64,000 nucleotides of DNA from JABCZH01 sp963803775. Its GTDB lineage: Bacteria > Acidobacteriota > Terriglobia > Terriglobales > Acidobacteriaceae. The stretch spans positions 558,001 to 622,000 of the forward strand of contig CAWDNS010000002.1 of assembly GCA_963803775.1 (NCBI GenBank). Reading direction: 5' to 3'. The translations under genes and the position numbers were made by a program. The notes beneath the pieces were generated by a model. It searched no databases and was not told the origin of the DNA. It worked only from the letters and a program-made list of their open reading frames with translations. Each line of letters starts with the position of its first letter. Position 1 is the first letter of the stretch. Positions 51,330 through 61,265 of this stretch are shown here, piece by piece.

Positions 51330-54299
51330 ATGAAGGGTTCTGTCGCAAGAATCAAGTCGGTCAACCGCTCGCCGTCCCCAGTTCGCCAAGTTGAGCTATA
51401 TCCCATTGTCGGCATTGGAGCCTCTGCGGGAGGCCTGGAAGCCTTCACTGAGTTGCTGCGTGGGCTGCCACAGAAGACTGGCATGGGGTTTGTGCTGGTG
51501 CAGCATCTTGATCCCAGCCATTCCAGCGATCTGCGCGAAATCCTGGCGCGGATCACCAAGATTCCGGTGCAGCAGGTAACCGATGGCGTCGCCGTCCGGC
51601 CCGACAACATTTATGTGATCCCGCCTAATACCAGCATGGCCATGAAGAATGGCGTGTTGCGGCTGGCGGCGCGGGTGCTCACTCGCGGACAGCACATGCC
51701 CATCGATCATTTTCTGCGCTCTCTGGCAGAAGATCGCGGTACCCGAGCCATCAGCGTGATTCTCTCAGGGACGGCATCTGACGGAACCGAAGGGTCGCGG
51801 GCCATCAAGGCAGCCGGGGGCATTACTTTTGCCCAGGATGAGAAATCGGCCAAGTACTCCAGCATGCCTCATAGCGCGGTCGCGGCGGGCTGCGTGGACT
51901 TCGTTCTGGCACCCGCCGGAATCTCAAAAGAACTCACCCGCGTAGCACAGCATCCTTATCTGGCGCCGACTTCGGCGGGGAAATCGGACCTGGCGATCGC
52001 ATCTGGCGGCCAGATGGAGGTTCTGCTGACGCTGCTCCGTGAGGCCATTGGAGTCGACTTCACTCACTACAAGCAGACCACCCTACGGCGTCGCATTGAG
52101 CGCCGCATGGTCCTGCACAAAATGGAGAAGCTGAAAGACTACGTTCGCTATGTTCGCAATACTCCGGGGGAAGTCGAGGAGTTATACCAGGACATTCTGA
52201 TCCATGTGACCGGCTTCTTCCGCGATCCAGAAGCCTTCGAGGCGTTGCGTAAGCACGTTTTGCCAACTTTGTTCCGGGACAACACAAAAGGTGGCACGGT
52301 TAGGATTTGGGTTCCCGGCTGCTCTACCGGCGAAGAGGCATATTCGCTGGCGATGGCCATGCTGGAATACCTGTGGCTGGAAACCACAAAGACCGCAAAG
52401 CCCGGTCTGGGCACCACTCCATTTCAGATCTTCGCTACCGACATAAGCGATGGATCCCTCGACCGCGCCCGCGCCGGTCTCTATTCCGAAGCTTTGGTCG
52501 CGGGCGTCTCCGCGGAGCGCCTGCGGCGGTTCTTCATGAGAATCGATGGGGGATATCAAATTGTTAAACCAGTACGGGAGATGTGCATTTTTGCCAAGCA
52601 GAATGTGGCTAAAGATCCTCCTTTCTCTAATCTCGACTTGGTTAGTTGCCGCAATCTTCTGATTTATCTAGGCCCGTTGTTGCAGAAACGCGTGGTTCCG
52701 ACTTTGCACTATGCGCTTAAACCAGGCGGCTTTCTGTTGCTCGGCGGGGCCGAAAGCCTGGGGACATTTTCGGAATACTTCGTGCCGCTGGATAAGAAAA
52801 ACCGGATTTACCAGAAGAAGAATTCGGAGGTGCGTCTACCGGCTAACTTCAGGCCCCCTGAACCAAGCTATCGCCGGAGTGCCGAAGCCAGAACCACGCG
52901 CGAGGTATCGTCCGCTTCGACGCTTGAAAAAGAACTGGACCGGGTGTTACTCAAGCGCTTTGTGCCCGCCAGCATCGTGGTCAACGAAGAGATGGAAATT
53001 GTGCACTTCCGTGGAAAGACAGGCCTTTACCTGGAGCCGGCGGTCGGCCAGCCTACGTTCAGCCTTGCCAAGATGGCGCGCGAGGGCTTGCTGGTAGATC
53101 TTCGCGCCACCTTGACTAAAGCCAAGAAGGGGAATGTGGCTGTGCGCAGGACAGGGGTGCGCGTTCGATCCAACGGGCACACCCGTGAAATAACCTTGGA
53201 AGTTAGTCCGTTGCGCAGGCAGAGCACGGGGGACCGTTGCTACGTGATCGTCTTTCAGGAAGCGCCTCCTGCTCGCTCTAAAGCCACTCAGGAAAAACCG
53301 AAGGGTTCTAAAACAAAGACTGGCATTTCCCGGGAGAACGGGCACCTGAAGCGCGAACTGGCAGAGACCCAGGAACAGTTTCAAACGCTGATCGAGGAGC
53401 ATGAGACGGTCAGCGAGGAATTCAAGTCGGCCAACGAAGAAGTGCTTTCCGCCAACGAGGAGCTGCAAAGCACCAACGAAGAACTGGAGACTGCCAAGGA
53501 AGAGTTACAGTCCAGCAATGAAGAACTTACTACTCTCAACGAGGAACTGCAAAGCCGAAATTCAGAATTGACTGCGGTCAATAACGACCTGCTCAATGTG
53601 TTGGGCAACGTGACCATCCCGGTGGTGATTGTGGGGCAAGATCTGCATATCCGCCGCTTTACCACTCCAGCACAAAAGCTGCTGAACCTGCTGCCCAGCG
53701 ATGTTGGACGCCGCTTGAGCGACATACGCCCGAACCTGGATGTGGAAGACCTGGGGCAAATCGCGGGCGAAAGCATCGAGAATGTCACCACTGTGGAACG
53801 CGAAGTACGAGAGACCGGGAGCGGGACATGGCACCTGCTCCGCGTGCGTCCGTACAAGACTTGGGACAGCAAGATTGATGGCGCCGTGATCAGTTTCCAG
53901 GACATTGACGTCATGAAGCGCAGCCTCGACCAGATGCACGAGCATGCGGATACGCTTATAGAGACGGCGCGCGAAGCGATCCTGATCCTGAATCACAAGC
54001 TGCAAGTGATCAGCGCCAACTTGACCTTCTACCGGGATTTCGAGGTCGCGCGCGAAGAAACGCAAAACCGCCCGATCTATGAGTTGGGCAACGGGCAATG
54101 GAATATCCCCAAGCTGCGCGAGTTACTGGAAAATATTCTGCCGAACAATGGGCGTGTGGAGGATTTCGAAGTCAGCCACAATTTTCCGCATCTCGGAACA
54201 CGCAGGATGATGCTCAATGCCCGCCGCATGGAGCCGCAACCCGGGCAGAAGTTGATTTTGCTCTATATCGAGGATGTAACGGAAAAAGGATCCACGTAG
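51330..54299 (+). CDS. CheB-CheR-PAS fusion (chemotaxis-type methylesterase/methyltransferase)
   Basis: This protein has 989 residues from the ATG at 51330; an in-frame GTG at 51117 would add 71. A CheB methylesterase domain (about 20-205) shows the catalytic Ser in GIGASAGGLEAF, the His in LVQHLDPSHSSDL and the Asp in SGTASDGTEG. A CheR methyltransferase follows (about 225-490) with the SAM motif VWVPGCSTGEEAYSLA-like IWVPGCSTGEEAYS. Then comes a long heptad coiled coil (ETVSEEFKSANEEVLSANEE and on, about 690-790) and two PAS domains. Fusions of this type often end in a histidine kinase, but this one stops after the second PAS at VTEKGST. It may tune a non-chemotaxis receptor pathway. Confidence 0.88.
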   Translation: MKGSVARIKSVNRSPSPVRQVELYPIVGIGASAGGLEAFTELLRGLPQKTGMGFVLVQHLDPSHSSDLREILARITKIPVQQVTDGVAVRPDNIYVIPPNTSMAMKNGVLRLAARVLTRGQHMPIDHFLRSLAEDRGTRAISVILSGTASDGTEGSRAIKAAGGITFAQDEKSAKYSSMPHSAVAAGCVDFVLAPAGISKELTRVAQHPYLAPTSAGKSDLAIASGGQMEVLLTLLREAIGVDFTHYKQTTLRRRIERRMVLHKMEKLKDYVRYVRNTPGEVEELYQDILIHVTGFFRDPEAFEALRKHVLPTLFRDNTKGGTVRIWVPGCSTGEEAYSLAMAMLEYLWLETTKTAKPGLGTTPFQIFATDISDGSLDRARAGLYSEALVAGVSAERLRRFFMRIDGGYQIVKPVREMCIFAKQNVAKDPPFSNLDLVSCRNLLIYLGPLLQKRVVPTLHYALKPGGFLLLGGAESLGTFSEYFVPLDKKNRIYQKKNSEVRLPANFRPPEPSYRRSAEARTTREVSSASTLEKELDRVLLKRFVPASIVVNEEMEIVHFRGKTGLYLEPAVGQPTFSLAKMAREGLLVDLRATLTKAKKGNVAVRRTGVRVRSNGHTREITLEVSPLRRQSTGDRCYVIVFQEAPPARSKATQEKPKGSKTKTGISRENGHLKRELAETQEQFQTLIEEHETVSEEFKSANEEVLSANEELQSTNEELETAKEELQSSNEELTTLNEELQSRNSELTAVNNDLLNVLGNVTIPVVIVGQDLHIRRFTTPAQKLLNLLPSDVGRRLSDIRPNLDVEDLGQIAGESIENVTTVEREVRETGSGTWHLLRVRPYKTWDSKIDGAVISFQDIDVMKRSLDQMHEHADTLIETAREAILILNHKLQVISANLTFYRDFEVAREETQNRPIYELGNGQWNIPKLRELLENILPNNGRVEDFEVSHNFPHLGTRRMMLNARRMEPQPGQKLILLYIEDVTEKGST

Positions 54300-54305
54300 C
54301 CCGGT

Positions 54306-57300
54306 CTAGCCTAGCACGTCGCTAATCTCCTCTTTGATCTTGTCAGAGGCGGCGATGCCAATGAACTCTCCCAACGCGCGATAACTTTCGAATTGCAGCT
54401 CATCGAACCACTGATCCGCCGTGCTCTGGTGAGGAAAGGTTATGTGTTTGTCGTAATACTGCCAGACGTCATCGGGCAGCCGGTTCTCTTTTTGGCGCAT
54501 GGTTTCGCTGCCGAACAGAGTCTTTGGCCGAACCGGCATGCTGGCCTTAACATAAATGAACTTCCCACGGTCTTTGGGGTCCTGCGGGTTGTAGAAGATA
54601 TCTCCCACCACAAAGTTGTGTTGGCTTTCGCGCCCGCCATCCGCTGGACGAATCTGCCGGAAATCGATCACGATTTCCGCCCCCAGATCGGTGCGCGCCT
54701 TCTCCGTCAGGTCAACGAGATTTTGGCATTGGTATTGATCGTCACAGTCCGCATCGCAAGCCACAATTAGCTTGCAATGCCGCCGCAGCAGTTCGTATAC
54801 AGCCAGATTCTCGAAGTGGCCTCCATCGGAGAGATACACGAAGCTCTTCTGCTGGTCACTCTGCGCAATCAATTCGGAGAACAAGTATCCCAAACCAAGC
54901 CTGGGGCCGGGCATCTCCCATTTGCACCAGTAGCGCGGATTTCCCATCCACCATCCCAGGCGGACATCGAACAACGTCATAAATAGACCGGTTGCCGCCG
55001 ACGTGTAATAACCCATGTTGGGGCTGGCGGCAGCGCCGGAGATGGCCATGGCGGTGCCCAGTTTGATGCCGCCTTTAAAGTGAATTTGCAACATCGACTT
55101 CTTGCTTCGCCCTAGTGCTGTTGGCGCGAAAGTCTTTGCCAACGTCTCGCCCGGAGAATTCGTGCGCAGGAACCAGGCCTTGCCCTCACCTGTGATATTG
55201 GTTTCGTACCCGCAGTACTGGGGAGTAAACACGAATGACTTTGCCCGTCGTGTGGCATAGCCCAGGTCACCGCCGCTCGTGATGTTCAACGAAGCATTCA
55301 ATAGCGGATACGGCCCGGGATAGTCACCGGCAAAGTCCGCCAGCGGCAGGTCGTCGTACTCATCAAATCCGGTGAACGGATGCGGATTCCGCCGCGAATT
55401 GGAAGCTCCCAGATAACAGCGTACCAGCCGATTGCGATAAAAATGGTGCAGTGAGAAGTCATTTACGTCCACACGCCACGAAAGCAGCAGGCAGGCCACA
55501 AACAACATGACCGCGACCCCGAACAACCATGGAAGCAGTTGGCACCGCGAAGTGTCTCCACCCTTTTGCACTCTCCAGTAAAGGTCGCAGCGAACCGTTG
55601 GCTTGGATGCGCTACCGTCCACCGCGGCTATCTGCCCGCTGGATGAAGCTCGCGAGTTTCCGCCAAATTGCCACAGCGTCTTAGTGTCGCCAGGGTCGAA
55701 GGCTAATCCGGATCCGATGTGTACGGCGGTAGAAAGCAGCAGCAGCAAACCAATCGCAAAAACATAGGGCGCGGCCTTGGCCAGCGCATCCAAAACCTTT
55801 GGCGATTTCAGCGCAGCAATAATCTTTCCAGCAATACCGGCGTCGTCCTGCTCCGCTGGCTTGGGCTTTCCCGGCTGGCCGCTGGTGGCGGCACTCTTCG
55901 CGGCTTTTATTCCTAAATAATTATGAAGCACCCACAACGCGGCTGGCACCAGGCTCCAACTTTGGAGCTTCACCCATATCCAGAGCATCAGCAGCGGTCC
56001 GAAGACGCAAATCGCAGCTACCAGGAGCCACACCGCAGTCAGGATCATCATGTAACCACCCAGCCGCGCCCACCATTCACGAACCAGGTCTCTTAAGCCG
56101 CGTCCCGTAAGCCCCTGATGAAACGCACCACAAGCCAACATCACCAGCATGACCGCAGCCGGCCCCAGGGCGGTAACCGCCCAACGCACGCCAGCGCAAT
56201 TCTGCAAGTGCGCCAGCAGTAAGACGTATTCTCGCATCAGGCAGCCGCTGATCGCCCCCGCCACTGCTGAGGAACATAGGAGCGCAGTAGGGCGAACCTT
56301 CTCTTCCCGCTCTTCTCTCTTTTCTGGTTCTTCTCTCTTTTCTCGCTCTTCTCTCTCCTTTCGCTTATTTCCGAACAGCCAATCCCACCCGTGAACAGAG
56401 AGCACAACGAAGGCCCACACTAAAAAATAAAAATCAGCTCCTCCTACTGCCCATTGCCATACGGGCATCTGAAACACGATCCATCCCTCTCCTCCCGACC
56501 GCAGCTGATGCTCGCCCACCAGAACCAGCCGCCACAGCCCGGAATTTATCAGCACTGAGGCCACCATGAACGGCGCCAGCACCGTCATCCTGACTTCCAC
56601 TCGCTCGAACCATGATTTGCGCCGTTCTTTGAGAAAAGTCTTTACAACGTTCCGCCCCATAAAAAGCGCGGCAATAAACAGGAAGCCCAGTCCAATCTTC
56701 AGAATCGTCCGCCCTTCGCCTCCGGAGCGGACCAACATCACCAAGATGGCGTCACAGAAGACAAAGAAACTCAGAAACAGCAACCCGAGAATGGTTTGAT
56801 TGAGAAAGCAGTTGCGTGTCCAAGTGCCGATCATTGCCCAGGTGTCTCCAGAAATCAGACTGGAGTTCGGAGTCAGGTAATTGCTGTACAGGCGCAGCCA
56901 ATGCAGGAAGGAACGTTCGTGACGCAAGCTGGGCTGGTAATTTTCCGGAACCAGCGCTTTCTCGATCTCGCTAAAGGGCTGTCCGGTGCTGTCGTGATAG
57001 CGCTTGGTTACCGCAGCCAGCCAGCTGCCGATGTAGCCGCCGCCCGACACCGTCGAGAGATAGTCGAACTTGCGCAGCAGCTGATTCCGCGCCAGGCCTT
57101 GCAGAATTCCGAGATTAAACGTCGCACTGCGAATTCCGCCGCCGGAGAAAGCCAGACCGATGAGGGAGTCCTTTGTTTTCTCTTCTGGCACGCCTCTGGC
57201 TCTCCGGGCGAGGTTGATTTGATCGATTTCTTTGCGCAGTACGTCCGCGAAGGTGACCGGGCAATCGGCAGGTCGGACGTCTAATGGTTGGCTGCAGGGG

Positions 57301-57320
57301 TCGTCGCTAATCTCGGGCAT
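54306..57320 (-). CDS. Patatin-like phospholipase with internal membrane region
   Basis: This 1004-residue protein has the patatin oxyanion motif LAFSGGGIRSATFNLGILQG near residues 53-72, the nucleophile elbow STVSGGGYIGSWL (Ser in VSGGG, a variant of GxSxG) and, about 850 residues in, the catalytic DGG of YLSDGGHFENLAVYELL. Between them are about ten hydrophobic segments (170-630) and a Glu/Arg/Lys-rich repeat (REEREKREEPEKREEREEK is residues about 320-340). The catalytic domain is therefore split around a membrane-embedded insertion. It probably cleaves acyl esters of membrane lipids. Stop-to-stop it lies 6 bp from the cheB-cheR fusion. Confidence 0.85.
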   Translation of the reverse strand: MPEISDDPCSQPLDVRPADCPVTFADVLRKEIDQINLARRARGVPEEKTKDSLIGLAFSGGGIRSATFNLGILQGLARNQLLRKFDYLSTVSGGGYIGSWLAAVTKRYHDSTGQPFSEIEKALVPENYQPSLRHERSFLHWLRLYSNYLTPNSSLISGDTWAMIGTWTRNCFLNQTILGLLFLSFFVFCDAILVMLVRSGGEGRTILKIGLGFLFIAALFMGRNVVKTFLKERRKSWFERVEVRMTVLAPFMVASVLINSGLWRLVLVGEHQLRSGGEGWIVFQMPVWQWAVGGADFYFLVWAFVVLSVHGWDWLFGNKRKEREEREKREEPEKREEREEKVRPTALLCSSAVAGAISGCLMREYVLLLAHLQNCAGVRWAVTALGPAAVMLVMLACGAFHQGLTGRGLRDLVREWWARLGGYMMILTAVWLLVAAICVFGPLLMLWIWVKLQSWSLVPAALWVLHNYLGIKAAKSAATSGQPGKPKPAEQDDAGIAGKIIAALKSPKVLDALAKAAPYVFAIGLLLLLSTAVHIGSGLAFDPGDTKTLWQFGGNSRASSSGQIAAVDGSASKPTVRCDLYWRVQKGGDTSRCQLLPWLFGVAVMLFVACLLLSWRVDVNDFSLHHFYRNRLVRCYLGASNSRRNPHPFTGFDEYDDLPLADFAGDYPGPYPLLNASLNITSGGDLGYATRRAKSFVFTPQYCGYETNITGEGKAWFLRTNSPGETLAKTFAPTALGRSKKSMLQIHFKGGIKLGTAMAISGAAASPNMGYYTSAATGLFMTLFDVRLGWWMGNPRYWCKWEMPGPRLGLGYLFSELIAQSDQQKSFVYLSDGGHFENLAVYELLRRHCKLIVACDADCDDQYQCQNLVDLTEKARTDLGAEIVIDFRQIRPADGGRESQHNFVVGDIFYNPQDPKDRGKFIYVKASMPVRPKTLFGSETMRQKENRLPDDVWQYYDKHITFPHQSTADQWFDELQFESYRALGEFIGIAASDKIKEEISDVLG

Positions 57321-57388
57321 AGGAAGGCCCTTTCACCCCCAAGTGAATTAGCGGGAAAGTTAAACACAGTGGCGGCAAAAGTCAATAG

Positions 57389-58036
57389 CTAGTGGGAGAA
57401 ACCAGCTACGCCGTCCCACGCCAGTTGAACCGCGATTGCCAGGAGCAGGAATCCGAAGATTCTATTGATTGCACCCACAGCGCCAGGTCCCAGGCGTTTG
57501 ACCAACGGCCCTCCGAGACATAAGAACAAATAAACTACGAGGCCCAAGGCAACGATGCCGATTACCATCCCGAGATAAACAGTCATGCTATCCGCGTCCG
57601 CCGCGAGTCCCATGACTACGCCAATGGAACCCGGCCCGGATAACATCGGCATGGCCATGGGCGTCAAAGAAATGTCTGCTTTGGTGGCGGCCTCATCAGT
57701 CTCCGCGGCGGTCATGCGGCCGTTCCCCGTCACCATGCCCCAAGCGGTATTGGCCACGATCAGACCTCCGGCAATCTTCAGCACGGGCAGAGAAATTCCA
57801 AAGAAGATCAGCACGAAGCGCCCAAAGAACAGGAACACCACAAGAATTGCGATTACGTAAACCGCGGTCTTAAGGGCGGTGCGCTGGCGCTCGGCATCCG
57901 GCAAGCTTGAGGTCAGCGAAAAGAACAATGGAACCCCGCCAAAGGGATTGACGATGGGAAACAAGGCGAGGAAAGTGGCGACCGCCGCCGAAGGCAGATC
58001 GTGCAGAACTTGCGCCAGTGCGGGGGCTGCCGTCAT
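57389..58036 (-). CDS. MarC family integral membrane protein
   Basis: This 215-residue protein has six hydrophobic helices. The MarC pattern is visible in LFPIVNPFGGVPLFFSLT near the N-terminus and in the conserved middle LTPMAMPMLSGPGSIGVVMG. The family, also called UPF0056, is of uncertain function and was historically linked to multiple antibiotic resistance without support. Confidence 0.93.
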   Translation of the reverse strand: MTAAPALAQVLHDLPSAAVATFLALFPIVNPFGGVPLFFSLTSSLPDAERQRTALKTAVYVIAILVVFLFFGRFVLIFFGISLPVLKIAGGLIVANTAWGMVTGNGRMTAAETDEAATKADISLTPMAMPMLSGPGSIGVVMGLAADADSMTVYLGMVIGIVALGLVVYLFLCLGGPLVKRLGPGAVGAINRIFGFLLLAIAVQLAWDGVAGFSH

Positions 58037-58098
58037 GCAGAGTTAGATTACCATCCGCCTGAGCAATCGTTCATTGGTTCAGAACACGTAGGACAGGG

Positions 58099-60282
58099 CT
58101 ATCGCCGTCCTTCAAGTTCGCTGGCCGCACGATCCAGTGCCGCCGCCAGCGCCGCGATCTGCTGGCGCACCTGCTCAGCATCGTGCCGGTCTATGGCTTC
58201 ATTGATTCCAGGAATCACCACCGCTGCATAACCTGTATAACGTCCGGGAGCATACACGGCATGGCGGAACCACGAACGCATGGGCAAGCCTTCAGGAACC
58301 AGCAAGCCGCGCTCGGCGGCACATAACTCCAGGTTAAGTTTGCCGGGATCGTCGGCAGGCTTCGTTTGTTTCTCGAGCATTTTTGCGCCAGCCTGCTCGA
58401 AGTGTCGCGCCGCCTTTACGGCATCGAGGAAAATCACCTGCTCAGCGCCGAACTCGTTGTCAGCTTTCTTCCGTGCGGCCTCGATATAAGCAATCACTTC
58501 CTTGCCATATTCTTCGTAGTCGTAGGGCAACACATCGGCATCTGCCATGCGCAAGACTTCGATGCCGAACACGCGTGCCATTTCCTGCTCGTACAGGAAA
58601 TCGGGATCGGCGAAACGCTTGAACCAGTTGAAATTGTCGAAGGCGGAGTGATACACGCCGTATGGGCCATTCGACGTGATGTCAGTCGAAGGCACGCCTA
58701 GATGTTGTAGGAAGACGGTGTAGTCGGAGCCACTGCCCAAATCCCCGACGGGGACATCCACGTTGCCCTGCGCTGCTGGCGTTCGCCTGTTGTCTCCGAT
58801 GGCATCAGTGGGTGACGGGCCAGATTGCGCACCTGGCAACGATGCCTTTTTCCAAACGTCGTACACCGTGCCACCCTTCGGACTGGGCACCGCTTTGGTC
58901 ACATCGGAGAGAAACTTCTTTAGGCTGGGAACCGACGAAGCCCCAAACGCCGCGCCCGATACCGCCACGTCCATATTGAAATACGCGACTGCATTGGCCA
59001 GTTCGGTCTCATGTTGTTCTCCCCATTCCGTCGAGCCGACCAGACCTTCTTCTTCCGCGTCCCAGCTTCCGAAAACGATGGTGCGCTTGGGCTTCCATCC
59101 TGACTTCAGAAGTTCACCCAATCCATGCACCGTCTCCAGCATGGCTGCTGTGCCACTGTTGGGATCGACTGCGCCGTAGACCCAGGCATCGCGATGATTC
59201 CCGGCAACAACCCAGGTATCCGGCGAACCTTTGTCTGGTGCCTGGCCACGCGCGCGACCGATGACATCCCAGATTGCGCGGAATTGATAATCCTGTTTGA
59301 GGTGCATCTTCACTTTCACCGGGCCCGGACCTACGTGATAGGTAAAGGGCAATGCACCTTGCCATTCGCGTGGTGAGTCTGGGCCGGCGAGATGTTCGAG
59401 GATCGGCCACGCGTCTCCATAAGATAGCGGCGTGGTTGGAATCCTGGGCAACTGCGCTGATTGCTGTGGAGGCGTGCGTTTGGAGTCGGGAAGCGAAGGC
59501 ACAGAAGCGATTCCGGGCGTGGTTGGATCACCGGGAAACTCGAACATAAAGCCAACCGATCCTCGTTGCACGCCGGTAGTCGGACGCCAGGGGCCGTCGG
59601 GATACTTATCCCCTCGGCGCCAACCGTCATCGGCAGGATCGGAATAAATGATGAGTCCGGCTGCGCCGTGCTCTTGCGCGACTAGCGCTTTCACTCCGCG
59701 GAAGTTCTGCCCGTAGCGCGCCAGCACGATCTTGCCTCGTACGTCTACTTTGAGTTGTTCTAGTTTCTTGAAGTCCTCCGGCGTGCCGTAATTGGCATAC
59801 ACCACTTCGGCCTCGACATCGCCTGAGGGTGACATGCCGTTGAATGGCATGACCACGCGGGGATCGTCCGGCAGCGGGTCGCCATCCACGTGCTCGCGGG
59901 TCGGGCCATGCATGTGTACGCCATCAGGCGCGGTTACATCCACGCTGATTTCGGACGGATAGTTGATCCAGACGCGGTATTGGACAATCTCGGTTTCGAG
60001 GCCGGCCTCGCGGAATTTTTGTGCGACATAATCGGCGGTGGCCTTGTCTTCTGAAGTCCCGGCCATGTGCGGCGCCTGCGTCAGCGTGCGCAGATGCTCC
60101 TCGGCGAGCTTGGGATCGGGAACTGCGAGAAAGCGGTCTTCGACAACCGTTTCGGCGGCGGAATCCTGGAACCCGAAAATCGTCGAAGGCGAAGACGGCT
60201 TCGAGCCTTTGGCGGCGCCGAATTCAAAAGAGGTGGTGAACAGAACAAAGAGGAATAAAACAACTGCCGTTGGAACTTTCAT
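58099..60282 (-). CDS. Exported M28 peptidase, glutamate carboxypeptidase II-like
   Basis: This 727-residue protein from the ATG at 60282 has a signal peptide (AVVLFLFVLFTTSFEFGAA). It has the NAALADase/GCPII layout: a PA domain (about 170-290, VRGKIVLARYGQNFRGVKA), the M28 zinc site (GNHRDAWVYGAVDPNSGTAAMLE with His and Asp ligands, FGSWDAEEEGLVGSTEW with the catalytic and ligand Glu, and a final His in YHSAFDNFNW), and a C-terminal dimerisation domain. It releases C-terminal acidic residues or dipeptides in the periplasm. Confidence 0.92.
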   Translation of the reverse strand: MKVPTAVVLFLFVLFTTSFEFGAAKGSKPSSPSTIFGFQDSAAETVVEDRFLAVPDPKLAEEHLRTLTQAPHMAGTSEDKATADYVAQKFREAGLETEIVQYRVWINYPSEISVDVTAPDGVHMHGPTREHVDGDPLPDDPRVVMPFNGMSPSGDVEAEVVYANYGTPEDFKKLEQLKVDVRGKIVLARYGQNFRGVKALVAQEHGAAGLIIYSDPADDGWRRGDKYPDGPWRPTTGVQRGSVGFMFEFPGDPTTPGIASVPSLPDSKRTPPQQSAQLPRIPTTPLSYGDAWPILEHLAGPDSPREWQGALPFTYHVGPGPVKVKMHLKQDYQFRAIWDVIGRARGQAPDKGSPDTWVVAGNHRDAWVYGAVDPNSGTAAMLETVHGLGELLKSGWKPKRTIVFGSWDAEEEGLVGSTEWGEQHETELANAVAYFNMDVAVSGAAFGASSVPSLKKFLSDVTKAVPSPKGGTVYDVWKKASLPGAQSGPSPTDAIGDNRRTPAAQGNVDVPVGDLGSGSDYTVFLQHLGVPSTDITSNGPYGVYHSAFDNFNWFKRFADPDFLYEQEMARVFGIEVLRMADADVLPYDYEEYGKEVIAYIEAARKKADNEFGAEQVIFLDAVKAARHFEQAGAKMLEKQTKPADDPGKLNLELCAAERGLLVPEGLPMRSWFRHAVYAPGRYTGYAAVVIPGINEAIDRHDAEQVRQQIAALAAALDRAASELEGRR

Positions 60283-60398
60283 CAGGCTCCGGCGGTTCCG
60301 GCTTGAATCACCTTTCCGACACCGCAATCAGACAGAGATCCATAGTAGCAAAAGCCCAGGGTAGAACCCGCTTTAACAAAACCTTTTAGAATGGATAC

Positions 60399-61163
60399 AT
60401 GGCTGCGCAAAATTCTACCGCTCGTTTTTCTTCCCGCGTCGAAAAGTATGTGCGTTACCGTCCCAGCTATCCCAAGAAGGTTCTGGAACTGCTTCGGAGC
60501 CAATGTGGACTAACTTCGGACTCGGTGATCGCCGATGTCGCGTCAGGCACGGGAATCTTTACGCGGTTGCTGCTGGAAAATGGCAATCGAGTTTTCGGCG
60601 TGGAGCCGAATCCGGAGATGCGGCGCGCGGGAGAAGAATATCTGGCTCTGTTTGAGCGCTTCACAAGTGTCGATGGGACTGCGGAGGCGACTACGCTCGG
60701 CAATCACAGCATGGACATTGTCGCCGCGGCCCAGGCGGCACACTGGTTTGATCGCGTCAAAGCCCGCCGCGAATTCATCCGGATTCTCAAGCCAGGCGGC
60801 TGGGCAGTGTTGATCTGGAATGAACGCGAGACTGATTCGACTCCGTTTCTTCGTGACTATGAGAAATTGCTGTTGACTTACGGCACCGACTACCAGGAAG
60901 TTCGCCACGAGCGCACCACTGACGAGATCGACGGCTTCTTTGCGCCTTCACCGTTCCAATCCACGGTGCTGGAGATGCGCCAGGATTGTGATTACGACGC
61001 GCTCGAAGGCCGATTGTTGTCGTCGTCGTATATTCCGAGTTGGGGTCATCCCACGTATGAGGCAATGCTGCTAGAGTTGCGCGAGATATTTGATAAGTAC
61101 CAAGTGAACGGACAGGTCGTGCTGGCGTATCTAACCCGCGTTTACTTCGGGCAACTTACGTAG
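60399..61163 (+). CDS. Class I SAM-dependent methyltransferase
   Basis: This 254-residue protein has a Rossmann-type methyltransferase fold with motif I VIADVASGTGIFTRLLLENG (about 42-61), the acidic end of strand 2 in VFGVEPNPEMRRAGEE, and SMDIVAAAQAAHWFD as the post-motif region. It resembles Methyltransf_11 proteins. The substrate cannot be deduced from the neighbours. Confidence 0.9.
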   Translation: MAAQNSTARFSSRVEKYVRYRPSYPKKVLELLRSQCGLTSDSVIADVASGTGIFTRLLLENGNRVFGVEPNPEMRRAGEEYLALFERFTSVDGTAEATTLGNHSMDIVAAAQAAHWFDRVKARREFIRILKPGGWAVLIWNERETDSTPFLRDYEKLLLTYGTDYQEVRHERTTDEIDGFFAPSPFQSTVLEMRQDCDYDALEGRLLSSSYIPSWGHPTYEAMLLELREIFDKYQVNGQVVLAYLTRVYFGQLT

Positions 61164-61164
61164 G

Positions 61165-61239
61165 CCTCTGTGCTCCTCTGTGGTTAGAGGGTTTGCTTTT
61201 AAAAAGCTAAACCACTGAGGTCACAGAGGAACACAGAGG
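61165..61239. repeat. Imperfect palindrome (75 bp) after methyltransferase gene
   Basis: CCTCTGTGCTCCTCTGTG on the left arm pairs with CACAGAGGAACACAGAGG on the right arm with few mismatches, and the interior (GGTTAGAGGGTTTGCTTTT with AAAAAGCTAAACCACT) also pairs in part. Elements built on CTCTGTG recur between genes in several environmental phyla. It may serve as a bidirectional terminator for the gene ending at 61163. Confidence 0.65.
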
Positions 61240-61265
61240 TAAATCTGAGGTAATCAGGACTTCAA

